NCBI RefSeq assembly: GCF_029238675.1
Contig: NZ_JAQWFR010000007.1
Location: 21,872-85,871 of the forward strand
Direction of reading: 5' to 3'
Length of the DNA stretch: 64,000 nucleotides
DNA from: Oceanicoccus sp.
GTDB taxonomy: Bacteria; Pseudomonadota; Gammaproteobacteria; Pseudomonadales; Dasaniaceae
Part shown: one piece after another, positions 38,101 through 47,152 of the stretch
Numbering within the stretch: the stretch's first letter is position 1
Layout: each line of letters opens with the position of its first letter
Translations under genes and position numbers: made by a program
Notes under the pieces: model-generated
What the model was told of the DNA's origin: nothing
Database searches by the model: none
The model's input: the letters and a program-made list of their open reading frames with translations, nothing else

Positions 38101-38795
38101 TGGATCAAGCGCTTCTCAATAGTCCATTATTTGCACTCACCTTAAGCCTTGCTGCGTTTCAGCTGGGCAATACCCTCTATCGCCGCCTTAACGAATTTCC
38201 TCTATTGCACCCTACGGTCACTGGCGCCAGCCTGGTCGCATTATTACTACCCAGATTAGATATTGACTATCAAGACTATCTGCAAGCCAATGACCTGTTA
38301 ATGTTTTGGCTAGGCCCCGCTACGGTCGCACTGGCGGTACCCTTGTATCAGCAACTACACCTGATCCGTAAAATGGCAATACCCATGTTACTAACCTGCG
38401 CCTTTGGAGCCATCTTTGCCGCCGGGTCGGCCGTGGTCATCGCCTACTCACTGGGCGCTAGCGAAGTCACCATGTTATCCCTTGCACCCAAATCAGTCAC
38501 CACCCCCATCGCTATTGACCTGGCCAATGAAATTGGCGGCCTGGCAACGCTGGCCGCAGGCTGTGTAGCCTTAACTGCAGTGTCTGCCATGTGTTTGGCA
38601 CCGATTGTGTTTCGCCTGCTGAATATCACTGACCCGCAAATCTGGGGGTTTTGTTTAGGCATTACCGCCCACGGCATGGGTACCGCCAGAGCTTTTGAAA
38701 TGAATGCCACCGCCGGTGCTTTCTCCAGCTTGGCAATGTGTCTAACAGGTGCCTTTAGTGCGGCCTTGATCCCTGTCGTGGTAAACCTGATTTAA
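38097..38795 (+). CDS. LrgB/CidB family membrane protein
   Basis: 232 aa, about 6-7 TM helices. LrgB signatures: LGPATVALAVPLYQ, APKSVTTPIAIDLANEIGG and GITAHGMGTARAFE. Start GTG overlaps lrgA, so the two are coupled. Glycolate/lactate or pyruvate transport is known for some members; which applies is not decidable. Confidence 0.93.
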   Translation: MMDQALLNSPLFALTLSLAAFQLGNTLYRRLNEFPLLHPTVTGASLVALLLPRLDIDYQDYLQANDLLMFWLGPATVALAVPLYQQLHLIRKMAIPMLLTCAFGAIFAAGSAVVIAYSLGASEVTMLSLAPKSVTTPIAIDLANEIGGLATLAAGCVALTAVSAMCLAPIVFRLLNITDPQIWGFCLGITAHGMGTARAFEMNATAGAFSSLAMCLTGAFSAALIPVVVNLI

Positions 38796-39040
38796 TAAAC
38801 GCTCCCCGCTTAATACATCAGCGCAATTATTTTTAAAAAAAGTATTTTTTCTAATAGTTTCCTCAGCTTAAAGCTTGTTCTTAAAGCAAACCTCACTTAT
38901 ATTGAAACTATTATGTTCAGACCATTATATTGAAAGGGGCCGGAGGCTTGAGTTGACGAGTCAAAAAACAACCAGCCATAGAACAACCTAATCAAAAAGG
39001 TAATCACTTAAAAATCAGATGATAAAACAGGACTAACATC

Positions 39041-39505
39041 ATGCTGGACAATTGCACTATCGAAGAACGCTGGGCTGGAGTTAATAATCTGGTGACACGC
39101 TGGTTAGAAGAACGCCAGTCGATCATCATACAGTTTTGCGCACTGAGTGGGGTTCATGAATTAAAAGCAGACGCCGACCCTTCAAATAATCGCTTGCAGC
39201 AGTTTTGCCAACAATTGGTCGACTATATGTCCGCCGGTCACTTTGAGATCTACTACGAACTCATCCGTGAAGCCGAAGCCTTTGCCGATGGCAGCGCCGA
39301 TATCGCCAGCGACCTGATGCCACAAATCACCCTGACCACTAAAATCGCTATGGACTTTAATGATCGCGACGCCAGCACCGAAAGCGGCTTGATGACTTTA
39401 CCTAAAAGCCTGTCCAAATTGGGTGAAACCCTGGCCTCCCGCTTTGAAATGGAAGACCGCCTTATCGACACCATGCACGAATCTCACCGCGAAGCGGTTG
39501 CTTAA
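39041..39505 (+). CDS. rsd: Rsd/AlgQ family anti-sigma-70 factor
   Basis: 154 aa. Helical Rsd/AlgQ fold: ERWAGVNNLVTRWLEERQSI, DYMSAGHFEIYYEL, and FEMEDRLIDTMHESHR. E. coli Rsd binds region 4 of sigma-70; Pseudomonas AlgQ is a positive regulator of alginate, siderophores and others. Context near FKBP-isomerase, AlgP and ABC-F genes matches the Pseudomonas algQ region. rpoD itself is elsewhere in this window (11.9 kb). Confidence 0.92.
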   Translation: MLDNCTIEERWAGVNNLVTRWLEERQSIIIQFCALSGVHELKADADPSNNRLQQFCQQLVDYMSAGHFEIYYELIREAEAFADGSADIASDLMPQITLTTKIAMDFNDRDASTESGLMTLPKSLSKLGETLASRFEMEDRLIDTMHESHREAVA

Positions 39506-39674
39506 GCTGCGCTCAACTGCAAACCCTTCCCATGCCATAACTCTACAACAGTTGATTGTCTGGCCATCCAGTTTCTGTCCTACAGTCCGATAAACACTAC
39601 AGAGATTTTGGGGTTTTCCTCCACGTAAGCTATAACAATGAGTGGACCCATACCTTTTCCCAGCTACCATTAGG

Positions 39675-40658
39675 GTGAATACCATTAGCACCATTAAATA
39701 CGCCACACTCCTTTGCCTACTAACATTGCTAACCGCCTGTGATAGCGGCCCGGATAAAAGCTGGGAAAACGCCGCTAAAGGCAGCTATAGCGCCACTCTC
39801 TCCGAGGATGGCACACTCAGTATTATCGGCTCCATTATCCACGGCGGTAGCCTATGGGCTAACGGTAAACACGAACGCCTGTTTGACTGGAACCACAAAC
39901 AGGGCAAGTACAGCAATATCATAGCCAGCGGCTTTTCCCCCGAGGGCTTATTTGCCCTGACAGCGGACCATCAAACCATGGTGCTATGGGATACTACCTC
40001 CGGCAAAGCCCTGACCTTTTGGACCGCCCCCAACGAAGTCATGGATTTGGACCTCACCCCCAATGGTAACTATGCCCTGCTCGGACTGGAGGATTACAGT
40101 GCAGTACTGTTCGATGTTAAGCGTGGTGGTATTCAGCGCACTTTTTATCATCAGGATCGAGTTCGTAGTGTTGAACTCAGCAATAATGGCGAACTGGCTA
40201 TTACCGGCTCGGAAGATCAAACCGCCAAGTTATGGAATGTGAATAGCGGCGAAGAGTTATTTAGCTGGCAGCATAAAGATGAGGTAGTCACCGTAGCTAT
40301 TTCACCGGATGGCAGCCGGGCTTTTAGCGTTGCCAAATATGATAAAGCAGTAATCTGGGATACCGTTTCCGGCAAAGCCATTGGCCAGCTACCTCTTCGG
40401 GCTACTGCCATAAAGCGCGGACAGGCTTTTACCAGTGCCCGCTTTTCTAATGATGGCAAACAATTACTGACCGGTAATTCCGATCGCCTGGTGCAATTGT
40501 GGGATGCTAAAACCTTAAAGGAATTAAAGCGATGGACGGTTCCGAAAAGAGATCTCTGGAAGCCAACCAGCGCGGCTATTACTGCGGTAAGTTTTAGCGG
40601 AAAAAAAGGGCAGTATTATGTGGTGGCCTCTAATGGATTTACCCATTTGCTGAAGTAA
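39675..40658 (+). CDS. WD40-repeat lipoprotein
   Basis: 327 aa from GTG 39675. Lipoprotein signal with lipobox LTAC (residues ~16-19) followed by D20, which in E. coli would favour retention in the inner membrane. At least five WD40-like blades follow: LDLTPNGNYALLG, VELSNNGELAITGSEDQTAK, VAISPDGSRAFSV and ARFSNDGKQLLTGNSDRLVQ. Similar beta-propeller lipoproteins occur in marine gammaproteobacteria. No enzymatic motif. Inserted between rsd and the FKBP gene. Confidence 0.85.
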   Translation: MNTISTIKYATLLCLLTLLTACDSGPDKSWENAAKGSYSATLSEDGTLSIIGSIIHGGSLWANGKHERLFDWNHKQGKYSNIIASGFSPEGLFALTADHQTMVLWDTTSGKALTFWTAPNEVMDLDLTPNGNYALLGLEDYSAVLFDVKRGGIQRTFYHQDRVRSVELSNNGELAITGSEDQTAKLWNVNSGEELFSWQHKDEVVTVAISPDGSRAFSVAKYDKAVIWDTVSGKAIGQLPLRATAIKRGQAFTSARFSNDGKQLLTGNSDRLVQLWDAKTLKELKRWTVPKRDLWKPTSAAITAVSFSGKKGQYYVVASNGFTHLLK

Positions 40659-40664
40659 CACTTT

Positions 40665-40692
40665 CGTCATTCCCGCGAAGGGGGGAATGACG
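40665..40692. repeat. Minimal 28-bp palindromic repeat (arms fused)
   Basis: CGTCATTCCCGCG-AAG-GGGGGAATGACG: the outer ends of the 100-bp family joined with no interior, as expected of internal deletion. It lies between convergent genes and could work as a hairpin. Confidence 0.7.
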
Positions 40693-40731
40693 TTCTTTTG
40701 TGGGGATGGCGGATGATGTAAAAATAAAAAC

Positions 40732-41460
40732 TTAACCTTCCGCAGCAGCATTCTTAATCGCCACCAACTCAACTTCAAAAATCAAAGTTGCATTAGGGCC
40801 AATAGGACCACCACCAGTACCACCAGGGCCGTAGGCCAAATTCGATGGAATCACAAAGCGATACTTGGAGCCAACAGGCATTAATTGCAAACCTTCAGTC
40901 CAACCGGGGATAACACCGTTTAGTGGGAAGCTAACGGTCTGGCCGCGCTTGTAAGAACTATCAAATTCAGTGCCGTCCAACAAGGTACCGGCATAGTGCA
41001 CTTCAACCGTATCAGCAGCCGATGGCTTGGCGCCTTCACCGGCGGTAATCACTTCATACTGCAAACCACTTTCTGTAGTTGTTACACCTTCTTTGCCACC
41101 GTTCTCCGCCAGATAGGCTTCACCGGCTGCCAGATTTTCTTCACCCAGTTTACTGGCGGCTTCCTGTTGTGCTGCCATTTGCTGCTGCTGGAAAGCCTGC
41201 ATCTCAGCCATAATCTCTTCCTGGGTCATCAGCTGCTCACCGCCGTTAACCGCATCTGTAACACCTTGCGCAAACGTATCAACATCGATTGTAAAAGTTT
41301 CTTGTTTGAGGCGCTGCCCAAGACCAATGCCCATACCATAGCTAATACGTTTTTCCGGGGTATCAAGGCCGGCGGCTTCTGCTGCAGGTTCAGCGGCTTG
41401 CTGGTTGCAACCGATCAATGCCGTGCTGATGGCAGCGGCGAGTAATAATTGTCGTTTCAT
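40732..41460 (-). CDS. FKBP-type peptidyl-prolyl isomerase lipoprotein
   Basis: 242 aa. Signal peptide with lipobox LIGC-N (residues ~15-18), an N-terminal dimerisation helical region (KRISYGMGIGLGQRLKQE, AEMQAFQQQQ) and a C-terminal FKBP domain (VEVHYAGTLLDGTEFDSSYK, VIPGWTEGLQLMPVGSKYRF). FkpA/FklB or Mip-like. Pseudomonas has the same gene beside algP/algQ. Folding factor, probably periplasmic. Confidence 0.93.
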   Translation of the reverse strand: MKRQLLLAAAISTALIGCNQQAAEPAAEAAGLDTPEKRISYGMGIGLGQRLKQETFTIDVDTFAQGVTDAVNGGEQLMTQEEIMAEMQAFQQQQMAAQQEAASKLGEENLAAGEAYLAENGGKEGVTTTESGLQYEVITAGEGAKPSAADTVEVHYAGTLLDGTEFDSSYKRGQTVSFPLNGVIPGWTEGLQLMPVGSKYRFVIPSNLAYGPGGTGGGPIGPNATLIFEVELVAIKNAAAEG

Positions 41461-41507
41461 TGTGATTCCTGTTTCTGGATTAAAGTCCTGATTGAAAAAG
41501 CGGGCAC

Positions 41508-41870
41508 TTACTGTCCAAGATTAAAGCCGCCGGGGAAACGTATACTACTACTGTTATCCCCCTTATTAACAGGGGCTTCTATCACGTTTTCTACCTCGGG
41601 TAACTCCTCCACACTGACCCGGGTCATAGCCGCAGGTTTTTGATAGGAAAAATGCCAGCGGCCCTTTTCATCCTGCCACTTATACATTTTGCCAGAACTG
41701 GCTGAAAGGGTGGTTGGTGCAGACTCAGGTAGAGCCGGTAGTTGACTAGTATCGGGAACCCAATCGTCCAGGCTCATCAGTGGCCGTCCATCCGGGCCCG
41801 TCATCAGTAGCGGTAAACCCAGCGTCAGTAATACAAATAACACCAGCGTAAACTTCATCTTAAAGCTCAT
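41508..41870 (-). CDS. DUF4124-domain exported protein
   Basis: 120 aa from ATG 41870 with AAGGGA upstream; the longer frame to 41945 runs into the repeated ATTGATCACC region. A hydrophobic N-terminal segment (~6-22) is a signal peptide or anchor. The DUF4124 core is MYKWQDEKGRWHFS near residue 62, with a Trp-rich, Ser/Pro-rich flank. Function unknown; shares the direction of the FKBP gene, 47 bp upstream. Confidence 0.8.
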   Translation of the reverse strand: MSFKMKFTLVLFVLLTLGLPLLMTGPDGRPLMSLDDWVPDTSQLPALPESAPTTLSASSGKMYKWQDEKGRWHFSYQKPAAMTRVSVEELPEVENVIEAPVNKGDNSSSIRFPGGFNLGQ

Positions 41871-41902
41871 CGTTAGATCCCTTGTGTTTGTTGTTAAGTG
41901 GT

Positions 41903-41936
41903 ATTGATCACCCTCAATGATCAATAATTGATCACC
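41903..41936. promoter_or_regulatory. Three TGATCA-centred repeats upstream of the DUF4124 gene
   Basis: ATTGATCACC (41903-41912), AATGATCAAT (41916-41925) and ATTGATCACC (41927-41936): two direct copies 24 bp apart with a palindrome between. A candidate operator for an unknown regulator. Confidence 0.35.
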
Positions 41937-42108
41937 TGGAGCCACCTTAAATCAGGCTTAAAAAGTCTTCAAAGTACAAATATAGTCGACCATAAATTAG
42001 AACCTGTCTAGACTGTGCCTTATCTAATCAGGGCAAAGCCACATTTCCACAAAATCACGACTATAATGTCCTTTAATACTTCGATAGGAGCTATATAAAA
42101 GGCCTATC

Positions 42109-42136
42109 TAGACGACCGGGTTATATCGTCTATACT
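42109..42136 (+). promoter_or_regulatory. Putative sigma-70 promoter of the AlgP homologue
   Basis: TAGACG (42109-42114), 16-bp spacer, TATACT (42131-42136), about 36 bp before the ATG. TAGACGA...TCGTCTA around it can form a hairpin. Confidence 0.4.
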
Positions 42137-42171
42137 AAATAAATATGAGGGAATACAAAGGGTTATGACCT

Positions 42172-42945
42172 ATGGCAACTAAAAATAAGAAAGCTCCGGC
42201 CAAAAAAGCAGCTACCAAAAAGAAAACTCCGGCTAAAAAAGCACCTGTTAAAAAGGCTCCGGCTAAGACCACCGCTAAAAAGACAGCCACCAAAGCCAAG
42301 GCCGCCCCCAAAAAAGCCGCGGCCAAAAAGGCAGCCCCCAAGAAAAAAGCAGCCCCTAAAAAGGCAGCAGCCAAGAAAGCAGCCCCTAAAAAAGCGACCT
42401 CAAAGAAAGTGACCTCAAAGAAAGCGACCTCAAAAAAGGCTGCGCCGAAGAAGGCCGCCGCCAAAAAAGCCGCGCCTAAAAAGGCAGTAGCGAAGAAGGC
42501 TGCACCGAAAAAGACAGCGGCCAAGAAAGCACCCGCTAAAAAGGCACCGGCTAAAAAGACAGTAGCCAAGAAAAAGGTTGCCCCCAAGAAGGCATCGGCA
42601 AAAAAAGCAACTCCCAAAAAAGCTGCACCGAAAGCTAAAGCCACAGCGAAAAAGCCAGTAAAACCGGCAGCAGCTCCCAAAAAAGCAAAAGCGGCAATCA
42701 AGCCCGGGAAGCGGGCACAAAAACCTAAAGAACCCTCAACGCTGGAAGAAGTCAAAGCCGAGCTGAAAGTAGCAACTCCGATAGAAAAACCGGCGCCTAA
42801 AGTAGTACCCCCTGTGAAAAAGGTCATTCATCGGGTTGAACAAAGCCTGGCTGAAGACCCGATGGAAAAGCTTGAAGAAGAAGTCAGGAAAGAAAATGCC
42901 AAAGAGGGTGATGGCCCAGCCATTCGTAGCCTGTTTGATTTTTAA
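42172..42945 (+). CDS. algP: AlgP-like histone H1-like Lys/Ala-rich DNA-binding protein
   Basis: 257 aa. About residues 5-165 are degenerate tandem repeats of [15 protein letters not shown] type, the low-complexity tail of AlgP and histone H1-like proteins. The C-terminus (residues ~180-257) is acidic and unique ([20 protein letters not shown]). In P. aeruginosa AlgP the repeats are at the C-terminus; here they begin at the N-terminus, so the domain order differs. Nucleoid compaction or regulatory DNA binding is inferred. Strong AAAGGG ribosome site. Confidence 0.85.
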   Translation: MATKNKKAPAKKAATKKKTPAKKAPVKKAPAKTTAKKTATKAKAAPKKAAAKKAAPKKKAAPKKAAAKKAAPKKATSKKVTSKKATSKKAAPKKAAAKKAAPKKAVAKKAAPKKTAAKKAPAKKAPAKKTVAKKKVAPKKASAKKATPKKAAPKAKATAKKPVKPAAAPKKAKAAIKPGKRAQKPKEPSTLEEVKAELKVATPIEKPAPKVVPPVKKVIHRVEQSLAEDPMEKLEEEVRKENAKEGDGPAIRSLFDF

Positions 42946-42946
42946 C

Positions 42947-43420
42947 TCAGCTCCGCATCAGCTCAACCAAATCCGCAAGACTCTGTGATAAGCCATGTTG
43001 ATTAGCCGGGTTTAACAACGTGCCATAGAGACTCAAGTTTTCCCCAACCGCAGTAGCAGGGTCAGCCGTTAGTAAGTTAAGCGACTGTAATTGCTGGTAT
43101 ATCATTGCCTGCTGCCGCTGCTCTGCTGCAATCTCCAGAGCTTTAACCTGATCGCGAAAGGCTTCATCCTCTTTGCCTTTAAGAAAGCGCCGCACAGCTC
43201 GCAGGGGCTGTACGCAATGCTGTTGCCACGGCATTGAAACATCAACGAGTAACCGCATACTATCAAGACTGAGCTGTTGGCCCTCGCGGCCCAACCAACC
43301 ACAACACAGCAACATATTGACATCCGCCTGATAGCTATCTTGCAGCATGATCATCAACGACTCTACCCCTGGCCGGTTGTAGACCGCCAGGGAGTATTGC
43401 CATAATGGATTGTCTTGCAT
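42947..43420 (-). CDS. TIGR02444 family protein
   Basis: 157 aa, DUF2390/TIGR02444. Core: NPLWQYSLAVYNRPGVESLM, then LLCCGWLGREGQ and LRAVRRFLKG. Helical, cytosolic. Uncharacterised, but conserved beside the ABC-F gene and algP in pseudomonads, as here. Convergent with algP (1 bp gap) and divergent from the ABC-F gene. Confidence 0.88.
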   Translation of the reverse strand: MQDNPLWQYSLAVYNRPGVESLMIMLQDSYQADVNMLLCCGWLGREGQQLSLDSMRLLVDVSMPWQQHCVQPLRAVRRFLKGKEDEAFRDQVKALEIAAEQRQQAMIYQQLQSLNLLTADPATAVGENLSLYGTLLNPANQHGLSQSLADLVELMRS

Positions 43421-43476
43421 AGTAAATTCCTTACTTTCCGTACTGTCAGTTCATCATTTCCAGTACAATGCGCGCC

Positions 43477-45372
43477 ATGATTACACTGGAAGAGATAAGC
43501 TTACAACGGGGCAGCAAGTTCTTGCTAGAGCAGGCGAGTGCTGTTTTTCACCCCGGCCAGAAAATAGCGCTAATCGGGGCCAATGGCACCGGAAAATCCA
43601 GCCTGTTTCAATTATTGCTGGGCCAGCTTAGCGCCGATGATGGCACCGCCTCCATCCCCCAGCAATGGCGTATAGCTCATATGGCCCAGGAAGTGGCCAC
43701 CAGTGAACGCAATGCACTGGACTATATTATTGATGGCGACCAGCAACTGCGCGCGATTGAAGCTGAGATGCAACAGGCCGAGCAAAGCGACAACCATGAA
43801 AAACTGGCGATATTGCATGAGCAGCTGGATACCATCGATGGCTATAACGCCAAAGTGCGGGCCGAGCAGCTTATGCTGGGGCTGGGTTTCCAGCTCCGCG
43901 ATATCAATAAATCCGCCAATAGTTTTTCTGGTGGTTGGCGTATTCGCTTAAATCTGGCACAGGCGTTAATGAGTTCCTCTGACTTATTGCTGCTAGATGA
44001 ACCGACTAACCACCTTGATCTCGATGCGGAGCTTTGGCTTGAACAATGGCTGCAACGCTACCAAGGCAGCCTGTTATTAATTTCCCACGACCGGGATTTT
44101 ATCGATAGCGTCTGCGAAGGTATTGTTCATATTGAGCACAAACGCTTGAACACCTATAAAGGTAACTACTCTGCCTTTGAGCGCCAACGGGCCGAACGCC
44201 TGGCGCAACAGCAAGCCAACTATGAAAAACAACAAGTACGCAAAGCAGAAATCAACGATTTCGTACGCCGCTTTCGCGCCAAGGCTACCAAAGCCAAGCA
44301 GGCCCAGAGTCGCTTAAAAGAATTGGCACGGATGGAAGATATCGCACCGGCCCATATCGACTCTCCCTTTGATTTTAGTTTTCCCGAACCCGGAAAATTC
44401 TCAGATCCCTTATTAAATTTAAGCCACGCTCATTTGGGTTATGGCGACACCATCATCGTTAAAGAAGTCAATCTCAGCATCCACCCCGGCAGCCGTATCG
44501 GTTTACTGGGAGCCAATGGCGCGGGTAAATCCACCATGATTAAATCCCTGGCCAACGAAATTGCTTTGTTGTCGGGAGATTTTACTGAAGGTGAAAACTT
44601 ACAACTGGGTTATTTTAGCCAGCACCAGTTAGAAGCACTGGATTTGGATGCCAGCCCTGCCCTGCATTTACAACGCATAAGCCCCAAAGCTCGCGAACAG
44701 GAAATCCGTAATTTCCTCGGCGGTTTTAATTTTCATGGTGATATGGCTATGGAGCCAATACGGCATTTTTCCGGTGGTGAAAAAGCCCGTTTAGCATTGG
44801 CCATTGTGGTGTGGCAAAAACCAAACTTATTGTTATTAGACGAACCCACCAATCATCTTGACCTGGAAATGTGCCACGCTTTAACCGTTGCTCTGCAAGC
44901 TTTTGCCGGTGCCGTTATTGTCGTATCACACGACCGCCACTTGCTGCGCAATACAGTGGACCAATTTTTACTGGTCGCCGATGGCAAGGCGGACTTATTT
45001 GAAGGCGACCTCGATGACTATAGCCGCTGGCTAATGACGCAAAAAAAATCAGCCAACAACAAAGATGATGGCCCTGACGACAAAGCTGGCAACAAAAAAG
45101 AACAGCGGCAGCTAGCGGCAGAAATCAGGAAAAAACTGAACCCGATTACCAATGCTATTAAAAAAATTGAAAAGCAGATGACTAAAACGGATGTGCGCCT
45201 GAGCGAAATAGAAGCATCACTAGGCGACAATGCACTGTATGAAGCAGAGCATAAAGACAAACTGCAAGCACTACTACAGGACCAGGCCACCGTCTCACAG
45301 GAAAAAGCGCAGCAGGAAGAAACGTGGCTGGAACTCAATGACGAACTGGAAAGTCTGCAAAATACACTATAG
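43477..45372 (+). CDS. ABC-F family ATPase (YheS-like)
   Basis: 631 aa from ATG 43477 (a second ATG nine bases upstream gives 634). Two ATP cassettes: Walker A GANGTGKSS with signature FSGGWRIRLNLAQ, and GANGAGKST with signature FSGGEKARLALA. Walker B in both is LLLDEPTNHLDL. A coiled C-terminal tail and the linker between cassettes are basic. ABC-F proteins act on ribosomes. No Shine-Dalgarno; TACAAT (43464-43469) ends 7 bp before ATG 43477. Confidence 0.93.
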   Translation: MITLEEISLQRGSKFLLEQASAVFHPGQKIALIGANGTGKSSLFQLLLGQLSADDGTASIPQQWRIAHMAQEVATSERNALDYIIDGDQQLRAIEAEMQQAEQSDNHEKLAILHEQLDTIDGYNAKVRAEQLMLGLGFQLRDINKSANSFSGGWRIRLNLAQALMSSSDLLLLDEPTNHLDLDAELWLEQWLQRYQGSLLLISHDRDFIDSVCEGIVHIEHKRLNTYKGNYSAFERQRAERLAQQQANYEKQQVRKAEINDFVRRFRAKATKAKQAQSRLKELARMEDIAPAHIDSPFDFSFPEPGKFSDPLLNLSHAHLGYGDTIIVKEVNLSIHPGSRIGLLGANGAGKSTMIKSLANEIALLSGDFTEGENLQLGYFSQHQLEALDLDASPALHLQRISPKAREQEIRNFLGGFNFHGDMAMEPIRHFSGGEKARLALAIVVWQKPNLLLLDEPTNHLDLEMCHALTVALQAFAGAVIVVSHDRHLLRNTVDQFLLVADGKADLFEGDLDDYSRWLMTQKKSANNKDDGPDDKAGNKKEQRQLAAEIRKKLNPITNAIKKIEKQMTKTDVRLSEIEASLGDNALYEAEHKDKLQALLQDQATVSQEKAQQEETWLELNDELESLQNTL

Positions 45373-45597
45373 CGGTTCAATAAAATAAACCAATCGCTGC
45401 CGATATGGAAAAATCTTTTAGCCTGATTAATGCGTAGCATTTTTGTCTCAAATCAAACCTTGCTCAAGGCCATCTCCCCGCAATCTTTATGACCCATACG
45501 CTAATTGTCAATTAGCGTTTCTTCAACTATTGTCTAAGTACAAAAAATAATCACAAGTAAAAACAAATCACGTCCCGGTCTGTTAAGGAAACTAATC

Positions 45598-47145
45598 ATG
45601 GAAATGAATAGCGGCGTTTTTTACATGGTTCTGGAGATATATTTTGTTCTAATAGCCTTGATTGCCATCCTGCTTTTTGTATTAAAGAGTAAAATCAATC
45701 GAATAAGAGTGTTGGAAAATAAAATAGTTACAGCCCTACCAGAATCAATTTCAAAGCCTCTATCAAAAACAAGCAGTGATCACACCATCGAACTGGTTGA
45801 TGCCGGCGAACACCAAGCACTAAAGGATAAACTGCAGTCACTGCAACAAAGCCTGATAAAACGCAATAAACTGGTGATAGAACTTACCGAAAAGCTAGAC
45901 CAGTCACAGGCCGGCTGCGATACAGCCAACAAATTACGTAGCAATATTGAGGACGAATCCAGCCTGATCGCAAACCTCAAAGGTGAGCTGGATAATGCTG
46001 AAAACATGTACCAGCAAGCCCAGACTAAAATCCAGCAGCTTGAAAACGCCAACAGTCAGCACGCCATTCTTACCCGAGATAAAAACACCGCACCCCAGGA
46101 CCACTTCGACCAGAATGAGATTGCAAGACTGAGGGATGTACTGGAAGACTTAATGGAGAAATATAACGGTGCCAAACACCAGCTTGAAGAACTCAGGCTT
46201 AGCAACAGCGAAAAACGCAGCATTATTTTAAGGCTGGCAAGCGAGCAGACCAAAATGAGCGTGGACACCAGCGAAGAGATTGGTGACATTATTGACAAAC
46301 TGAAAATTGAACTGCGCGATTCCGAAATGTGCACCGCCGTATTGGAGTCCGAGACCGAAAGCCTGCGTGAAAAAGTCCATGAGCTCACTGAAGAAATTAA
46401 TATCATCCATACAGCCGGCGCCGAGGTAGAAACACCCGAAGTCAAAAAAGACAACAAGCTCGACGAGTTTGGGCAGATGCTGCTGGATAGCCTGACTTCC
46501 ATCACCGGGCTAAACGAGTCGGAAGATATCGCCACACAACTTATCCATCTTGCCAAAGGCATTAATGTCGAGATCTGTTTTTTACTCAGGAATAACTTGA
46601 CGACCTATTGGGGCGGCACCCACGAGCATGTAGAAGAAAAAATTCAAAAATTATTACTGGGCATCGAATCCAGCGGCGATGAGCGCTGGATTGAAACCAC
46701 CGACGGCGCCATTCTGTCACTGGATTATTGTCGGGTTATTATACTGGGCGTCAGCATCGAAAACCCTCCCGTAGACTTGCAGCGCCTGGCCAAAGCTTTC
46801 TCGACTGCCAATGCCGCCACCAAGCAAATTGAGCTGCAAATAAAAGTAACGCAACAAAAAAATCGGCTTAATAAGATTATTAACAACACCAAAAGCTCGG
46901 TTAGTGCCATGGAAAGCCAGCACAAGCAAATCATTGACCAAGCCAAAGAGGCCGTCAAAATCTTTAATGCGGAGTTTGATCAGTTTTCTCAAAGCGTTGA
47001 ATTTTCGCAACTTCAATCGGAGTGTATTAGCGATATTATCAATGACCTTAGCGAGAGAATGAGTGCCTTATTTGCCACCGATTTTTCCATCGACAAGTCA
47101 TACCTTGAACTAACGACCTTACTGGAAGCCGATGATGCCTCTTAA
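45598..47145 (+). CDS. Unrecognised membrane-anchored coiled-coil protein with C-terminal sensor-like domain
   Basis: 515 aa. N-terminal TM helix (~10-30, IYFVLIALIAILLFVLKSK). Residues ~65-285 are long heptad-like coiled coil with several short breaks (LQQSLIKRNKLVIELTEK, DVLEDLMEKYNGAKHQLEE). Residues ~290-400 form a compact alpha/beta region reminiscent of GAF: GINVEICFLLRNNL, GAILSLDYCRVIILGVS. A second coiled region (~400-450) and a helical C-terminus follow. No catalytic motif or receiver domain. GAF is a guess from pattern only. Monocistronic, between an ABC-F gene and dbpA. Confidence 0.75.
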   Translation: MEMNSGVFYMVLEIYFVLIALIAILLFVLKSKINRIRVLENKIVTALPESISKPLSKTSSDHTIELVDAGEHQALKDKLQSLQQSLIKRNKLVIELTEKLDQSQAGCDTANKLRSNIEDESSLIANLKGELDNAENMYQQAQTKIQQLENANSQHAILTRDKNTAPQDHFDQNEIARLRDVLEDLMEKYNGAKHQLEELRLSNSEKRSIILRLASEQTKMSVDTSEEIGDIIDKLKIELRDSEMCTAVLESETESLREKVHELTEEINIIHTAGAEVETPEVKKDNKLDEFGQMLLDSLTSITGLNESEDIATQLIHLAKGINVEICFLLRNNLTTYWGGTHEHVEEKIQKLLLGIESSGDERWIETTDGAILSLDYCRVIILGVSIENPPVDLQRLAKAFSTANAATKQIELQIKVTQQKNRLNKIINNTKSSVSAMESQHKQIIDQAKEAVKIFNAEFDQFSQSVEFSQLQSECISDIINDLSERMSALFATDFSIDKSYLELTTLLEADDAS

Positions 47146-47152
47146 ACAAAAG

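Noticed and set aside
42135..42827. 230-aa minus-strand ORF opposite algP with Ala/Phe/Gly-rich hydrophobic repeats
   Set aside because: It is the complement of the Lys/Ala repeat tract; the AlgP frame is supported by homology and ribosome site, and the minus frame has none.
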